From positions 437,416-501,415 of the forward strand of contig OY282374.1 of NCBI GenBank assembly GCA_958295815.1: DNA of 64,000 bases, given 5' to 3'. Both the position numbers and the translations under genes were made by a program. Positions 37,578-46,150 of this stretch are shown piece after piece. Each line of letters begins with the position of its first letter. Positions within the stretch are counted from its first letter, which is position 1. The notes beneath the pieces are model-generated. The model was not told where the DNA came from. It did not search any database and saw only the letters and a program-made list of their open reading frames with translations. Source of the DNA: Candidatus Poribacteria bacterium (GTDB lineage Bacteria; Poribacteria; WGA-4E; WGA-3G).

Positions 37578-37606
37578 TTGACATCTTGTAAGATGTCGCT
37601 TATAAT
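37578..37606 (+). promoter_or_regulatory. Consensus sigma70 promoter overlapped by an 18-bp palindrome
   Basis: TTGACA (37578-37583), 17-bp spacer, TATAAT (37601-37606): a perfect consensus. The palindrome GACATCTT-GT-AAGATGTC (37580-37597) covers part of the -35 and most of the spacer, the position of a repressor operator or MerR-type activator site. It drives the LamG gene starting at 37628. Confidence 0.8.
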
Positions 37607-37627
37607 TCTCTTTTAAAGGATAGTATA

Positions 37628-38377
37628 TTGAAACAGATTTCTACTTTTTGGTTAATTCTTCTCATTTTGATAGGCATTACAGCAATTTGCGATGCCCAAG
37701 ACTTGGTATTGCACCTCTCCTTTGATGAATTGGAAGGCAAAGTCGCGAAGGATCTGTCCGAATTCGGTAACGACGCAACCTTTAAAGGTGCCCCAAAATT
37801 GATTGAAGGCGTTTTTGGAAAAGCGTTGGAGTTCGATGGTAAAACCTCCGGACAAATTCCAGACCACGCCAGCCTTGACATTGTTGATGGAATTACTATT
37901 GAGTTCTGGTCAATTGTCAAAGGCGGAGAAGCGATTCAAAGTGGGGTCGAAAAAGGCACCGCTTGGGTTGCAGGTTTGTATAATCTCGCAGCTCTTTACA
38001 ACGGGGGAACGATCCTTCAGTTCTTTGACTTACCAGAGCCGTGTAACGATGATAATATCGGCCCGAGTATCCAAGATGGCGAATGGCATTTTCTCGCTGG
38101 AACGTGGGACGGGGACGATATCTTGCTCTATATTGATGGTGAACTTGAGGCAGAGATGCCATGTAAAGGGAAACTGGAACCGAACAATGACCCGCTTTTT
38201 ATCGGTGCCCGCGGTGGGAGTGGTCGTTTCCTTACCGGTGCCCTTGATGAGATCAAGGTGTATAATTACGCCTTAACCAAGGATGAGTTGCTCAAAGATA
38301 TGGCGGAGCCTGTTAGTTTACACGTTGATGCGCAGGATAAGTTAGCAACCGTCTGGGCACACCTTAAAACCGACTAA
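37628..38377 (+). CDS. Secreted LamG-like (concanavalin A-like) domain protein
   Basis: 249 residues from TTG 37628 with AAAGGA seven bases upstream and a consensus promoter before it. Signal peptide ISTFWLILLILIGITAICDA. Then a LamG/laminin-G-3 jelly roll: LVLHLSFDELEGKVAKDLS, FGKALEFDGK, EFW, AGTWDGDDILLYIDGEL, LDEIKVYNYALT. The last residues QDKLATVWAHLKTD resemble the end of another secreted protein in this window (63063-63782, IKLATTWGNLK). Predicted carbohydrate or surface binding; no catalytic motif seen. Confidence 0.88.
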   Translation: MKQISTFWLILLILIGITAICDAQDLVLHLSFDELEGKVAKDLSEFGNDATFKGAPKLIEGVFGKALEFDGKTSGQIPDHASLDIVDGITIEFWSIVKGGEAIQSGVEKGTAWVAGLYNLAALYNGGTILQFFDLPEPCNDDNIGPSIQDGEWHFLAGTWDGDDILLYIDGELEAEMPCKGKLEPNNDPLFIGARGGSGRFLTGALDEIKVYNYALTKDELLKDMAEPVSLHVDAQDKLATVWAHLKTD

Positions 38378-38398
38378 CCCAACAGCAAAGGAGTGTTA

Positions 38399-39022
38399 AT
38401 GACAGCTGCTCGTTATCTTTTCGCACAACTTGGAACCCCGTTAATATTGAAAACCCAAAACTCGCTATACAAAGGTTTAACGTTTTTTCTCTTATTACTA
38501 ACTGTCAGCGGCTGCGCGCTCCCCTTTAACCGTGAGGTGACGCCGGAAGAGCAGGTCGCAGTTGTTACAACTGACAAAGGCATATTTGTGCTTGAGTTCT
38601 ATCCAGATGCTGCCCCAGTGGCAGTAGATAACTTTATTAAACTGATTAACCAGAAGTTCTACGACGGCTTAACATTTCATAGGAAAGTTGACGCGCCCGG
38701 TCTGAATATCGTTCAGGGCGGGTGTCCAAAAGGCGATGGAACGGGCGGCCCCGGTTGGAATATCGTCGACGAGTACACGAATCCGAACCAGCGTCCACAT
38801 GTCAGAGGCACTGTGGCAATGGCTCGGGCAAACGCTCCGAACTCAGCCGGGAGCCAATTCTACATTTGCTTCAAACCCCAACCCCACCTTGATGGTCAAT
38901 ATACCACCTTTGGTGGTGTAATTCAAGGAATGGATGTCGTTGATCGCTTGTCGATAGGCGATGTCATGACAAAAATTCGATTGGAGGCGAAGTCAAAATA
39001 TGTTAAGGCAACAGCGGAATAA
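38399..39022 (+). CDS. Lipoprotein peptidyl-prolyl cis-trans isomerase (cyclophilin)
   Basis: 207 residues from ATG 38399 with AAAGGAG upstream (a GTG at 38393 is alternative). A hydrophobic N-terminal segment ends in LTVSGC, a lipobox. The cyclophilin core is visible: FYDGLTFHRKV, NIVQGGCPKGDGTGGPGW, GTVAMARANAPNSAGSQFYI, LDGQYTTFGGVI. The active-site FHR, the Q of VQGG and SQF are retained. Likely assists folding of exported proteins. Its end overlaps the next cyclophilin by 23 bp, so they form an operon. Confidence 0.93.
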   Translation: MTAARYLFAQLGTPLILKTQNSLYKGLTFFLLLLTVSGCALPFNREVTPEEQVAVVTTDKGIFVLEFYPDAAPVAVDNFIKLINQKFYDGLTFHRKVDAPGLNIVQGGCPKGDGTGGPGWNIVDEYTNPNQRPHVRGTVAMARANAPNSAGSQFYICFKPQPHLDGQYTTFGGVIQGMDVVDRLSIGDVMTKIRLEAKSKYVKATAE

Positions 39023-39602
39023 GCAATACCAATCCTTCGCATCTGCAGCACTCTTGATTTTGGCGGCTCTATTTGCTACCTTTGTGTTGAGTTGCGCGCA
39101 GGAAGATAAGCCAGCACCTGTCCCACGGGCGCGCCGCGCTGGCACAGGCACGACGGCCACCCCGGCAAAACCACAGATTAATCCGGCAACGGTGGTGGCT
39201 GTTATTGAAACGGCAAAAGGCACCATCGAGTTTGAGTTTCTCGCAACCGAAGCACCAGAAACTTCCAAGAATTTCATCAAGAATGCGCAGGTTATGTATT
39301 ATAAAGGTGAGAAGTTTAATCGCGCAGAAGAACTTCTCATCCAGGCAGGCTCAAAGCTCGCTGCTGGAGATACGCTCCCTATTGAAAACGGTTCGCAAGA
39401 GATGTCGCGAGGCGTTGTCGCTATGGCAAAAGAAGAAGGAGCTAGTGTTTCCTACGCATCCGAATTCTTTATCTGCCGAGGCGACGCTATTCTGGATAGT
39501 GAGTACACCATTTTTGGAAGCGTCACCAGTGGTATGGATGTCGTTGACAGTATCGCTGTTGGCGACGGAATTACGAATATTACGGTCCGGGACAAAGAGT
39601 AG
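39000..39602 (+). CDS. Divergent cyclophilin-like lipoprotein
   Basis: 200 residues, starting inside the end of the preceding gene. Signal sequence with lipobox-like FVLSC, then a Pro/Ala-rich linker and a cyclophilin fold (VVAVIETAKGTIEFEFLATEAPETSKNF). Compared with its neighbour the active site has changed: FHR is FNR, the glycine-rich loop is largely missing, and SAGSQF is SYASEF. Catalytic activity is therefore doubtful. Probably a tandem duplicate under relaxed or changed selection. Confidence 0.85.
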   Translation: MLRQQRNKQYQSFASAALLILAALFATFVLSCAQEDKPAPVPRARRAGTGTTATPAKPQINPATVVAVIETAKGTIEFEFLATEAPETSKNFIKNAQVMYYKGEKFNRAEELLIQAGSKLAAGDTLPIENGSQEMSRGVVAMAKEEGASVSYASEFFICRGDAILDSEYTIFGSVTSGMDVVDSIAVGDGITNITVRDKE

Positions 39603-39639
39603 CAACTGACATTACGTCAATCGTTAGTCACAATTCGCT

Positions 39640-39693
39640 GCTGGCAAGGGGCTTTGGAAGAATCTACACGCTGTTCTTCCTAACCTTGCCAGC
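39640..39693 (+). terminator. Long interrupted hairpin after the cyclophilin operon
   Basis: GCTGGCAAGG (39640-39649) pairs with CCTTGCCAGC (39684-39693), and inside it GGAAGAA (39656-39662) pairs with TTCTTCC (39674-39680). There is no long T-run after it, so it may be a rho-dependent or processing structure, or a dispersed repeat. Confidence 0.5.
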
Positions 39694-39738
39694 AATTTCT
39701 ACCGTTAGTTATAAGTTTTACTATTAATGGAGGCATGT

Positions 39739-40110
39739 ATGGCATTAACTGTTATCCGAACGGCGCGTCCAAGTCCCGTTTGGCAGGAGAGTTATGTACG
39801 CGTGAAAAAAGGACAGCGTCTCGTTATTGATGCAGAAGGGGCGTGGTCCCCGGATTTGCAGAATCGGACTGGATGGTGTGGTGCGGACGGTGTTGCCAAT
39901 ACTCCGGGGTCCAGCGATTTTTTGCTGCCCGGCACAAATATCGGCGCACTTGTTGCTAAAATTGAGGGTGTCGTTTTTGCTGTTGGTTCGCGCTATGATA
40001 ATCCAGCACCCGCCGATGGTGTTATCTTTCTCGCTATGAATGAAAATCCACACAACAATAATCAAGCAGGCAGCTTACTCGCACAAATTATTCTTTTTGA
40101 TGAAGAATAG
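39739..40110 (+). CDS. PA-IL/LecA-like lectin-fold protein
   Basis: 123 residues from ATG 39739, preceded by GGAGG; the in-frame ATG at 39727 lacks a ribosome-binding site. The pattern WQESYVRVKKGQRLVIDAEG, then GALVAKIEGVVFAVGS and GVIFLAMNENPHNNN matches the galactose-binding PA-IL (LecA) beta-sandwich, in which the Asn/Asp near ND..NNxG bind calcium. No signal peptide. Sugar specificity is inferred only from the family. Confidence 0.75.
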   Translation: MALTVIRTARPSPVWQESYVRVKKGQRLVIDAEGAWSPDLQNRTGWCGADGVANTPGSSDFLLPGTNIGALVAKIEGVVFAVGSRYDNPAPADGVIFLAMNENPHNNNQAGSLLAQIILFDEE

Positions 40111-40167
40111 TGGAATCTTTCGTACAAACATCTGCAAGTCTATATCGCAACAAATCAGGAGTGAGAG

Positions 40168-40584
40168 ATGGAAGAGACTACGACTCAGGAGGAAGCGCAA
40201 CAGATTCCACCTGTTGATTTTATTGGGTATCTTACGAACCTCGTAGAAACAGGACGACTCTACTTAGAGGGTATCCCTAATCCCGAAACGAACGAGGTGG
40301 TTATAAACCTCCCGCTTGTGAAACATATTATTGATACTATTGAGATGCTTGAGGAAAAGACGAAAGGCAACCTCACCGCACCGGAATCTAACTTCTTGGC
40401 GAACACACTCTATGAATTGAGGATGAGTTATGTTCGTACGCTCAGTAGGCAGGAGGCAGCTGCACGGGAGGCAGCAGCTGAGCAAATGGAAGATGAGACA
40501 CCTACTGAGAAAGTGGTAGGAGAGACACCTACTGAGGAAACGGAGAAAGAGACATCTGTTGAGGAAAATAAAAACGCTTCTTAG
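40168..40584 (+). CDS. DUF1844 domain protein
   Basis: 138 residues; AGGAG precedes the start. The core (VDFIGYLTNLVETGRLYLEG, VKHIIDTIEMLEEKTKGNLT, LYELRMSYV) is the small helical DUF1844 family, common in deltaproteobacteria, planctomycetes and related phyla. The C-terminus is a low-complexity Glu/Thr tail with three ETPTEE-like repeats. Function unknown. Confidence 0.88.
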   Translation: MEETTTQEEAQQIPPVDFIGYLTNLVETGRLYLEGIPNPETNEVVINLPLVKHIIDTIEMLEEKTKGNLTAPESNFLANTLYELRMSYVRTLSRQEAAAREAAAEQMEDETPTEKVVGETPTEETEKETSVEENKNAS

Positions 40585-40705
40585 CAGAAGAAGCTATGAG
40601 AACTAAGACATGAGAATATCGAGCGCATTTAAACACTGCTGATCTTTGTGAATTATCTGCCGCGAGTCGGGTTAACCCTGTTAAACTTTTGAGGGGGAAT
40701 CGTTT

Positions 40706-41761
40706 ATGGAATTCTATCACGGCACGACGTTAAGCAGCGCGAGAGGCATCATTAAAAACGGGTTTCGCCCACGTGGAAGGGCTGTTTGGTTTACAACAAA
40801 TCAAGAGTATGCTAAAAACCGTGCTGAACAAAAGGCGCGTCGCAAACATTGTAGACCTATCGTTATCCAAACCGAGTTAGATGTAGACCATTTTCGCAGA
40901 TGTCTCGGTCCGGGCAAAATTCATTTTCGCGGCGGTATTATAGCGGTTCATGAATCACTGGCTGTCCAGATTTTAGAGTCGAATTTTTTTGAGTTGCTGG
41001 CGTGTCCTGCTGCACTCGCGGAGTGGGTTAACTGCCGACTGGGACTTTATTCTCATAACGGCGTGGGGCGAAACAATTGGGGTATTGTGCGGTTGGCGCA
41101 TTGGATGGATAACCGGATGCGGTCGGGCACGGGAAGACGAATCGACCGACAAGAGTTTTTTGCGAAAGGCAAGCAATGGCTACCGGCGTTCTTTGACAAG
41201 ATCCCTTTTAGCCCTGAAGTACTCCCTATTCAACATCTTCAGAATAACACTGTTGCGCTCCGTATCTTGTATACTGACGGAACAGAGAAACCGTCTGTAT
41301 CACCGAAAGTGGATACACCCTATGCTAAGGCGATAGCCGATATTTCTGATCTGAACCCGAAGCGGCGAATACGTGGACTTCAATCCCTTGAGAAATCTGA
41401 AGTTACCGACTTATTTGATTGGTGTGTCCTGCATCTTGATGACGAATCGGTAGATGTGGTGTGTAACGCTTTGCGAATTATGAGCCGATGCGATGACGGA
41501 TACATTGCCCCGATTCTGCCGTATGCCGAATCCAAGAATAGACGCATCCGCGCTGGGGCACTCACTGCACTTGCAAAACACACTTCGGACGACCCTGAGC
41601 GTTGGTTTGAACGCGGACTCAAAGATCCAGCAGCGTGTGTACGTATGGAAGTCGCAAAACTTTTACCTACGCTTGATAGAGTTGAGCACAGTACCCTCTT
41701 TGATATCGCACGGCACGATCCAAATCCTGCTGTCAAACGTAGTGCTAATAAGCGGCATTAG
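40706..41761 (+). CDS. ART-like N-terminal domain fused to HEAT repeats
   Basis: 351 residues; GAGGGGGAA precedes the ATG. The first ~90 residues (FYHGTTLSSARGIIKNGF, AVWFTTNQEYAKNRA, GGIIAVHESLAV) have the YHGT...GF...WF layout seen in ADP-ribosyltransferase-like / RNA 2'-phosphotransferase-fold proteins. Residues ~220-350 are short helical HEAT-type repeats (DDESVDVVCNALRIMSR, NRRIRAGALTALAKH). The middle is unassigned. Enzymatic activity and target are not established. Downstream lies an IS605 remnant. Confidence 0.6.
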   Translation: MEFYHGTTLSSARGIIKNGFRPRGRAVWFTTNQEYAKNRAEQKARRKHCRPIVIQTELDVDHFRRCLGPGKIHFRGGIIAVHESLAVQILESNFFELLACPAALAEWVNCRLGLYSHNGVGRNNWGIVRLAHWMDNRMRSGTGRRIDRQEFFAKGKQWLPAFFDKIPFSPEVLPIQHLQNNTVALRILYTDGTEKPSVSPKVDTPYAKAIADISDLNPKRRIRGLQSLEKSEVTDLFDWCVLHLDDESVDVVCNALRIMSRCDDGYIAPILPYAESKNRRIRAGALTALAKHTSDDPERWFERGLKDPAACVRMEVAKLLPTLDRVEHSTLFDIARHDPNPAVKRSANKRH

Positions 41762-41775
41762 ATTCAAGAAAATCT

Positions 41776-41958
41776 ATGGGTATCAACGCGTTATCAGACT
41801 TCAAAGCCGGATTAGATGCTGATACATTCCGCTCTAAAGTTGATCTGAACAATGAGGACTTGACTTATCACTGTAGCAATTGTGGCGAATCTATAGACAG
41901 AGACGTAAACGCTGCGATAAACCTAAAAGCCATTGCCGTCGGACAGGCGGAAATGTAA
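41776..41958 (+). pseudogene. tnpB: 3' remnant of an IS200/IS605-family tnpB (OrfB) gene
   Basis: The readable C-terminal fragment is YHCSNCGESIDRDVNAAINL, the second half of the OrfB zinc ribbon and the final RuvC-associated DRDxNAA motif. Everything upstream in the transposase is missing; the ORF is only 60 residues. Confidence 0.85.
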
Positions 41959-42083
41959 AACGCTTGTGGAGTCCGTGTAAGACCTTGTTAGCAAGCTGTG
42001 GGTGTTGAAGCAAGAACACCATAACTAAAAACAGGATTCACAATGCATAAGCAGAAAGAATCCCATGACTTTAGGCATGGGAG
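41776..42083 (+). mobile_element. Decayed IS605-type element, right end retained
   Basis: The tnpB fragment is followed by ~100 bp of non-coding sequence and then by the hairpin CCCATG-ACTTTAGG-CATGGG (42062-42081), the type of subterminal hairpin found at IS605/IS1341 right ends. The left end and transposase 5' part are absent. The element ends ~15 bp from the start of the K+ channel gene. Confidence 0.7.
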
Positions 42084-42097
42084 TGTCAAAGAGGAGT

Positions 42098-43117
42098 ATG
42101 TATTATCAACGTAAGATTATAATCGCTCTCGCCATGCTTATTGGGTTGCTCGTGACTGGAACCGTCGGGTATCTTGTGATTGAAAGAGACAATCCGGAAC
42201 ATGGATGGCAGTTCCTTGATGCAATCTATATGACCGTCATTACCCTAACAACCGCCGGTCATGAAGATCTGGAGATGAGCGATAGCGGACGGATTTTCAC
42301 AATACTGCTTCTCATTGGTGGGTTCGGTGTATTCACTTATAGTGTCACTGTTGCCACCGCATTTCTAATTGAAGGACAACTGCAAAGTTTTTTTCGACAA
42401 CAAAAAATGGTCAGAACTGTTGACAAATTATCAAACCATTATATTATTTGCGGGCTTGGCGATACCGGCGTGCATGTACTTGACGAGATGCTGAAGGCAG
42501 AAGTAGAGTTTGTCGGTATTGAACACGAGGAAGAGCGGCTTATCCATCTCTCGGACACGCGAGACTTTCCATACCTACAAGGTGATGCGACTGATGACGA
42601 ATTGCTCATACGGGCGGGTATCACGCGCGCACAGGGACTCGTTACATGCCTCAGCCGGGACCAAGATAATCTCTTTGTTGTGATCTCCGCGAGAAAACTC
42701 AACCCACATTTGAAAATAGCTTCTAAGGCTGTTGAAGATAATTCTCCCGGAAAACTCGTCACGGCGGGGGCAGATGAGGTCGTCCTACCAGACCATATTG
42801 GCGGACTTCGCCTCGCGTCAAGTATACTCTATCCACATCTCGTGGAGTTTTTGGCGAATATCACCCAAAACCATCAAGGCACCCATTTTGCTGAATCTAT
42901 TGTTCAGGAAGATTCTGCCTTAGATGGAATTTTGCTCAAAGCCGCAAATATTCAAGAACAAACTGGGTTGGTTGTCGTTGCCATCCGTGATACGGATGGT
43001 GCGTTCCTTTATAATCCGCCTGGAGATAAAAGAATTGGAGCCGGAGACGCAATGTTGGTAATTGCCAACCAGCGGCAGCTCCAGATATTGCGCAAACTTA
43101 CTGGAGATTTAAGTTAG
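42098..43117 (+). CDS. K+ channel protein with pore domain and RCK (TrkA-N/TrkA-C) domains
   Basis: 339 residues from ATG 42098 with GAGGAG upstream; the frame extending to 42065 overlaps the IS hairpin and is rejected. Two transmembrane helices flank a pore loop (AIYMTVITLTTAGHEDLEMSDSGRIF). The filter reads T-A-G-H-E instead of the usual TVGYG/TVGFG. Then an RCK/TrkA-N domain (HYIICGLGDTGVHVLDEM) and a TrkA-C domain. Predicted inner-membrane ion channel or regulator; ion selectivity is uncertain. Confidence 0.88.
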   Translation: MYYQRKIIIALAMLIGLLVTGTVGYLVIERDNPEHGWQFLDAIYMTVITLTTAGHEDLEMSDSGRIFTILLLIGGFGVFTYSVTVATAFLIEGQLQSFFRQQKMVRTVDKLSNHYIICGLGDTGVHVLDEMLKAEVEFVGIEHEEERLIHLSDTRDFPYLQGDATDDELLIRAGITRAQGLVTCLSRDQDNLFVVISARKLNPHLKIASKAVEDNSPGKLVTAGADEVVLPDHIGGLRLASSILYPHLVEFLANITQNHQGTHFAESIVQEDSALDGILLKAANIQEQTGLVVVAIRDTDGAFLYNPPGDKRIGAGDAMLVIANQRQLQILRKLTGDLS

Positions 43118-43140
43118 TCTGGACCGCTGACGAGGTTTCC

Positions 43141-43165
43141 AAATTATGCTACGAAAGCATAATTT
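43141..43165. terminator. Hairpin between K+ channel and yifB genes
   Basis: AAATTATGC-TACGAAA-GCATAATTT is a perfect 9-bp stem, followed by GTCAAGTTTT. It may be a weak terminator; the preceding GACGAGGTTTCC is part of the dispersed GGCGAGGTTTCC hairpin family. Confidence 0.45.
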
Positions 43166-43237
43166 GTCAAGTTTTACATTCCTCGCTACTGACAGCCGAT
43201 TGCTGATAGTTAACAATCATTGGAAGGAAATATCTAT

Positions 43238-44776
43238 ATGCTCGCAACCGTCCTAAGCAGTGCAATGCTCGGAATTGATGCTTATATCGTTAAAGTTGAG
43301 GTCGATGTCGCTGGCGGACTCCCCTCTTTTAGCACTGTCGGCTTACCAGACAGTGCTATCAAGGAGAGTAGAGATCGAGTAACCGCAGCCATTAAGAACT
43401 CTGGCTTCTATTTTCCACAGACCCGAATCACAGCGAACCTTGCACCTGCGGACATCCGGAAAGCGGGCTCAGCGTTTGATCTCCCCATCGCAATTGGGCT
43501 CATGGCGGCTACGAATCAGATAGTTCCTGCACGGCTTGAGAATGCCATAATTTTGGGTGAACTGGCACTCGACGGGAGCATTCGTGGCATACAAGGGGCA
43601 CTTCCTATCGCTATCGCTGCGAAAGAAAACGGTATCCGAGATCTCATCCTACCCTCTGAAAATGCCAAAGAAGCCGCAATTGTAGAGGATGTAAACGTCT
43701 ATCCCGTTGCGAGTTTGACTGAAGCTGCTGCATTCCTTAACGCCGAGCAAGAAATATCTCCAGAACCACACACACTCGGAACCGACACACAGGGTACGCC
43801 GCCAGAATCCTATCTCGATTTGCTCGATGTGAAAGGGCAAGAGCATGTCAAGCGTGCTATTGAGGTAGCCGCAGCAGGTGGACATAACCTCATTATGATT
43901 GGTCCCCCCGGCTCTGGTAAAACCATGATTGCCAAGCGAATTCCGTCGATTCTGCCCAGACTTTCGGTGGAGGAATCTTTGGAAACAACGAAGATTCAGA
44001 GCATCATCGGTATTCTCCCAAGCGATACACCCTTAGTTGTGACGCGTCCGTATCGCTCGCCACACCATACCATTTCGGATGCGGGCTTAATTGGCGGCGG
44101 AAATGTGCCGCGTCCCGGTGAGGTCAGCCTCGCACACAACGGTGTCCTCTTTTTAGATGAACTCCCCGAATTCAGACGGAACGTCCTTGAAGTCATGCGG
44201 CAACCCCTTGAGGACCGACAGGTAACGATCTCCCGGGCAGCGGCATCCCTCACTTATCCTGCAAATTTCATGCTCGTCGCAGCGATGAACCCTTGTCCTT
44301 GTGGATTCTTCAGCGATCCAGCGCGGGACTGTAAATGTTCACAGACCCAAATTCAAAACTACGTTTCGCGCATCTCTGGTCCACTATTGGACAGGATTGA
44401 CATGCAAGTCGAGGTGCCAGCCGTGAAGTATGCTGAACTCGCTGACGAAACAACTGGAGAACCTTCAGCAATTGTACAGGAGAGGGTTGAAGAGGCACGC
44501 CAGATTCAACAACAACGCTTCGCTGGAACGACAATACACGCCAATGCGATGATGGAATCCAAGCAAATTCGGGAGTATTGCCGAGTTGATTCCCAAGCAC
44601 AAGATTTGCTCCGAGTTGCGATTAACCAATTGGGATTGAGTGCGCGTGCCTATGACCGAATTTTGAAGGTCGCACGTACCATCGCTGACTTGGATCGAAA
44701 CCCGAATATAGAGGCCGTCCATGTCTCTGAAGCCATACAATATCGGAGTCTCGACCGGAGTTTCTGGAAGAAGTAA
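43238..44776 (+). CDS. YifB/ComM-family Mg-chelatase-like AAA+ ATPase
   Basis: 512 residues from ATG 43238 (GAAGGAAA upstream; an upstream TTG is alternative). The N-terminal ChlI domain is seen in [18 protein letters not shown] and [18 protein letters not shown]. The AAA+ core has Walker [10 protein letters not shown] and Walker [12 protein letters not shown], and the C-terminal Mg_chelatase_C domain includes [19 protein letters not shown]. Homologues such as ComM are branch-migration helicases that help integrate DNA during transformation. Length is typical for the family. Confidence 0.95.
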   Translation: MLATVLSSAMLGIDAYIVKVEVDVAGGLPSFSTVGLPDSAIKESRDRVTAAIKNSGFYFPQTRITANLAPADIRKAGSAFDLPIAIGLMAATNQIVPARLENAIILGELALDGSIRGIQGALPIAIAAKENGIRDLILPSENAKEAAIVEDVNVYPVASLTEAAAFLNAEQEISPEPHTLGTDTQGTPPESYLDLLDVKGQEHVKRAIEVAAAGGHNLIMIGPPGSGKTMIAKRIPSILPRLSVEESLETTKIQSIIGILPSDTPLVVTRPYRSPHHTISDAGLIGGGNVPRPGEVSLAHNGVLFLDELPEFRRNVLEVMRQPLEDRQVTISRAAASLTYPANFMLVAAMNPCPCGFFSDPARDCKCSQTQIQNYVSRISGPLLDRIDMQVEVPAVKYAELADETTGEPSAIVQERVEEARQIQQQRFAGTTIHANAMMESKQIREYCRVDSQAQDLLRVAINQLGLSARAYDRILKVARTIADLDRNPNIEAVHVSEAIQYRSLDRSFWKK

Positions 44777-44796
44777 GTTCATGGAGAAAAGGAAAA

Positions 44797-46146
44797 ATGC
44801 AACCTAATTTTATTATCTTTCTAACGGATGACCAAGGATACGGCGACCTATCTTGTATGGGGGCGACCGATTTCAAAACGCCACATCTTGATAGGATGGC
44901 ATCGGAAGGCGCACGCTTCACGGATTGGTACTCGAATTCACCCGTCTGTTCCCCTTCGCGTGCAGCACTATTAACAGGACGCTACCCCTGCCATGCAGGC
45001 GTTCGTTCCATTTTATCAGGACATCGCACCGCTACCGGGTTGCCGCCTTCTGTGCCTACGCTCGCAACAACCCTGAAATCACGCGGCTACTACACGGCTA
45101 TGTCTGGCAAATGGCATTTAGGACTCGCAGACGGGTCGCGACCAGAGCACCACGGATTCGATGACTGGTTTGGATTCATGGCGGGATGTATCGATTTCTT
45201 TTCCCATATCTTCTACTGGGGGATGGCGCAGCGCGGCATTGATCAGACGCATGACCTCTGGGAAAACGGTGAGGAGATTTATCGAAACGGTGAGTACTTC
45301 ACTGAACTTATCACCGAATACGCTATTAGATATATTCGTAAATCTTTAGAACTCGGCAAGCCTTTTTTCCTTTACGTGCCTTATAACGCCCCACATTATC
45401 CGATGCATGCACCTCAGAAGTATGTCGATCGTTTTCCGAATCTACCTTGGGATAGGCAAATTATGGCGGCAATGCTGAGTGCTGTTGATGATAGTGTCGG
45501 CGAAATTTTTGCAGAGTTGGAGAGACTTGGGCTCGCGGAAAACACTTTCTCCTATTTCCAGAGCGACAATGGACCTTCACGAGAGACACGAAACTGGTTA
45601 GACGGGACACAGGATCCGTATTACGGTGGCACCGCTGGTAAATTGAAGGGACACAAATTCAGCCTATACGAAGGTGGTATCCGTTCCCCCGGAATTATGA
45701 ACTGGCCCCAGCGGATTCCTGCCGGACAAGTGATTGGTGAAATCGGTGCAGCTATGGATGTATTCCCGACCTTTCTCGCCGCAGCCGGTGCTGATCCGTC
45801 TGAATACGAGCTTGATGGATTGGATGTTTTGCCTATGGTTGTAGACGGTGAATCTACACCCGATCGTGAGATTTACTGGGAGATGGGCAAGCAGACTGCT
45901 GTGCGTCGTGACAACTGGAAATTAGTCCTCAACGGTCAATTGGTTGAGGGGGCACCTCCAGAAGACGACGTACACCTCGCTAATCTCGAAACCGACATGG
46001 GTGAAACGAGAAATTTAAAAGACGCGCATCCAGAACTCACTACTGAACTGACAGGGGCAGCACAGTCGTGGCGCGATGGCATTGAAACGCATTGGGAAAC
46101 TGAATGGGCTAATCCGAACGGGACAACCGGCTACGTCAAGGGATAG
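44797..46146 (+). CDS. Type I (formylglycine) sulfatase
   Basis: 449 residues; AAAAGGAAAAA precedes the ATG. N-terminal metal-binding motif FIIFLTDDQGYGDL and the FGly signature VCSPSRAALLTGRYP, whose Cys should be converted to formylglycine by an FGE. GKWHLGLADG and SDNGPSRETRNW are further active-site blocks. There is no obvious signal peptide. It is expected to hydrolyse sulfate esters on carbohydrates; two FGE-type proteins are encoded in the window, but neither is shown to be the maturase. Followed by a methyltransferase after 4 bp. Confidence 0.95.
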   Translation: MQPNFIIFLTDDQGYGDLSCMGATDFKTPHLDRMASEGARFTDWYSNSPVCSPSRAALLTGRYPCHAGVRSILSGHRTATGLPPSVPTLATTLKSRGYYTAMSGKWHLGLADGSRPEHHGFDDWFGFMAGCIDFFSHIFYWGMAQRGIDQTHDLWENGEEIYRNGEYFTELITEYAIRYIRKSLELGKPFFLYVPYNAPHYPMHAPQKYVDRFPNLPWDRQIMAAMLSAVDDSVGEIFAELERLGLAENTFSYFQSDNGPSRETRNWLDGTQDPYYGGTAGKLKGHKFSLYEGGIRSPGIMNWPQRIPAGQVIGEIGAAMDVFPTFLAAAGADPSEYELDGLDVLPMVVDGESTPDREIYWEMGKQTAVRRDNWKLVLNGQLVEGAPPEDDVHLANLETDMGETRNLKDAHPELTTELTGAAQSWRDGIETHWETEWANPNGTTGYVKG

Positions 46147-46150
46147 TGAA

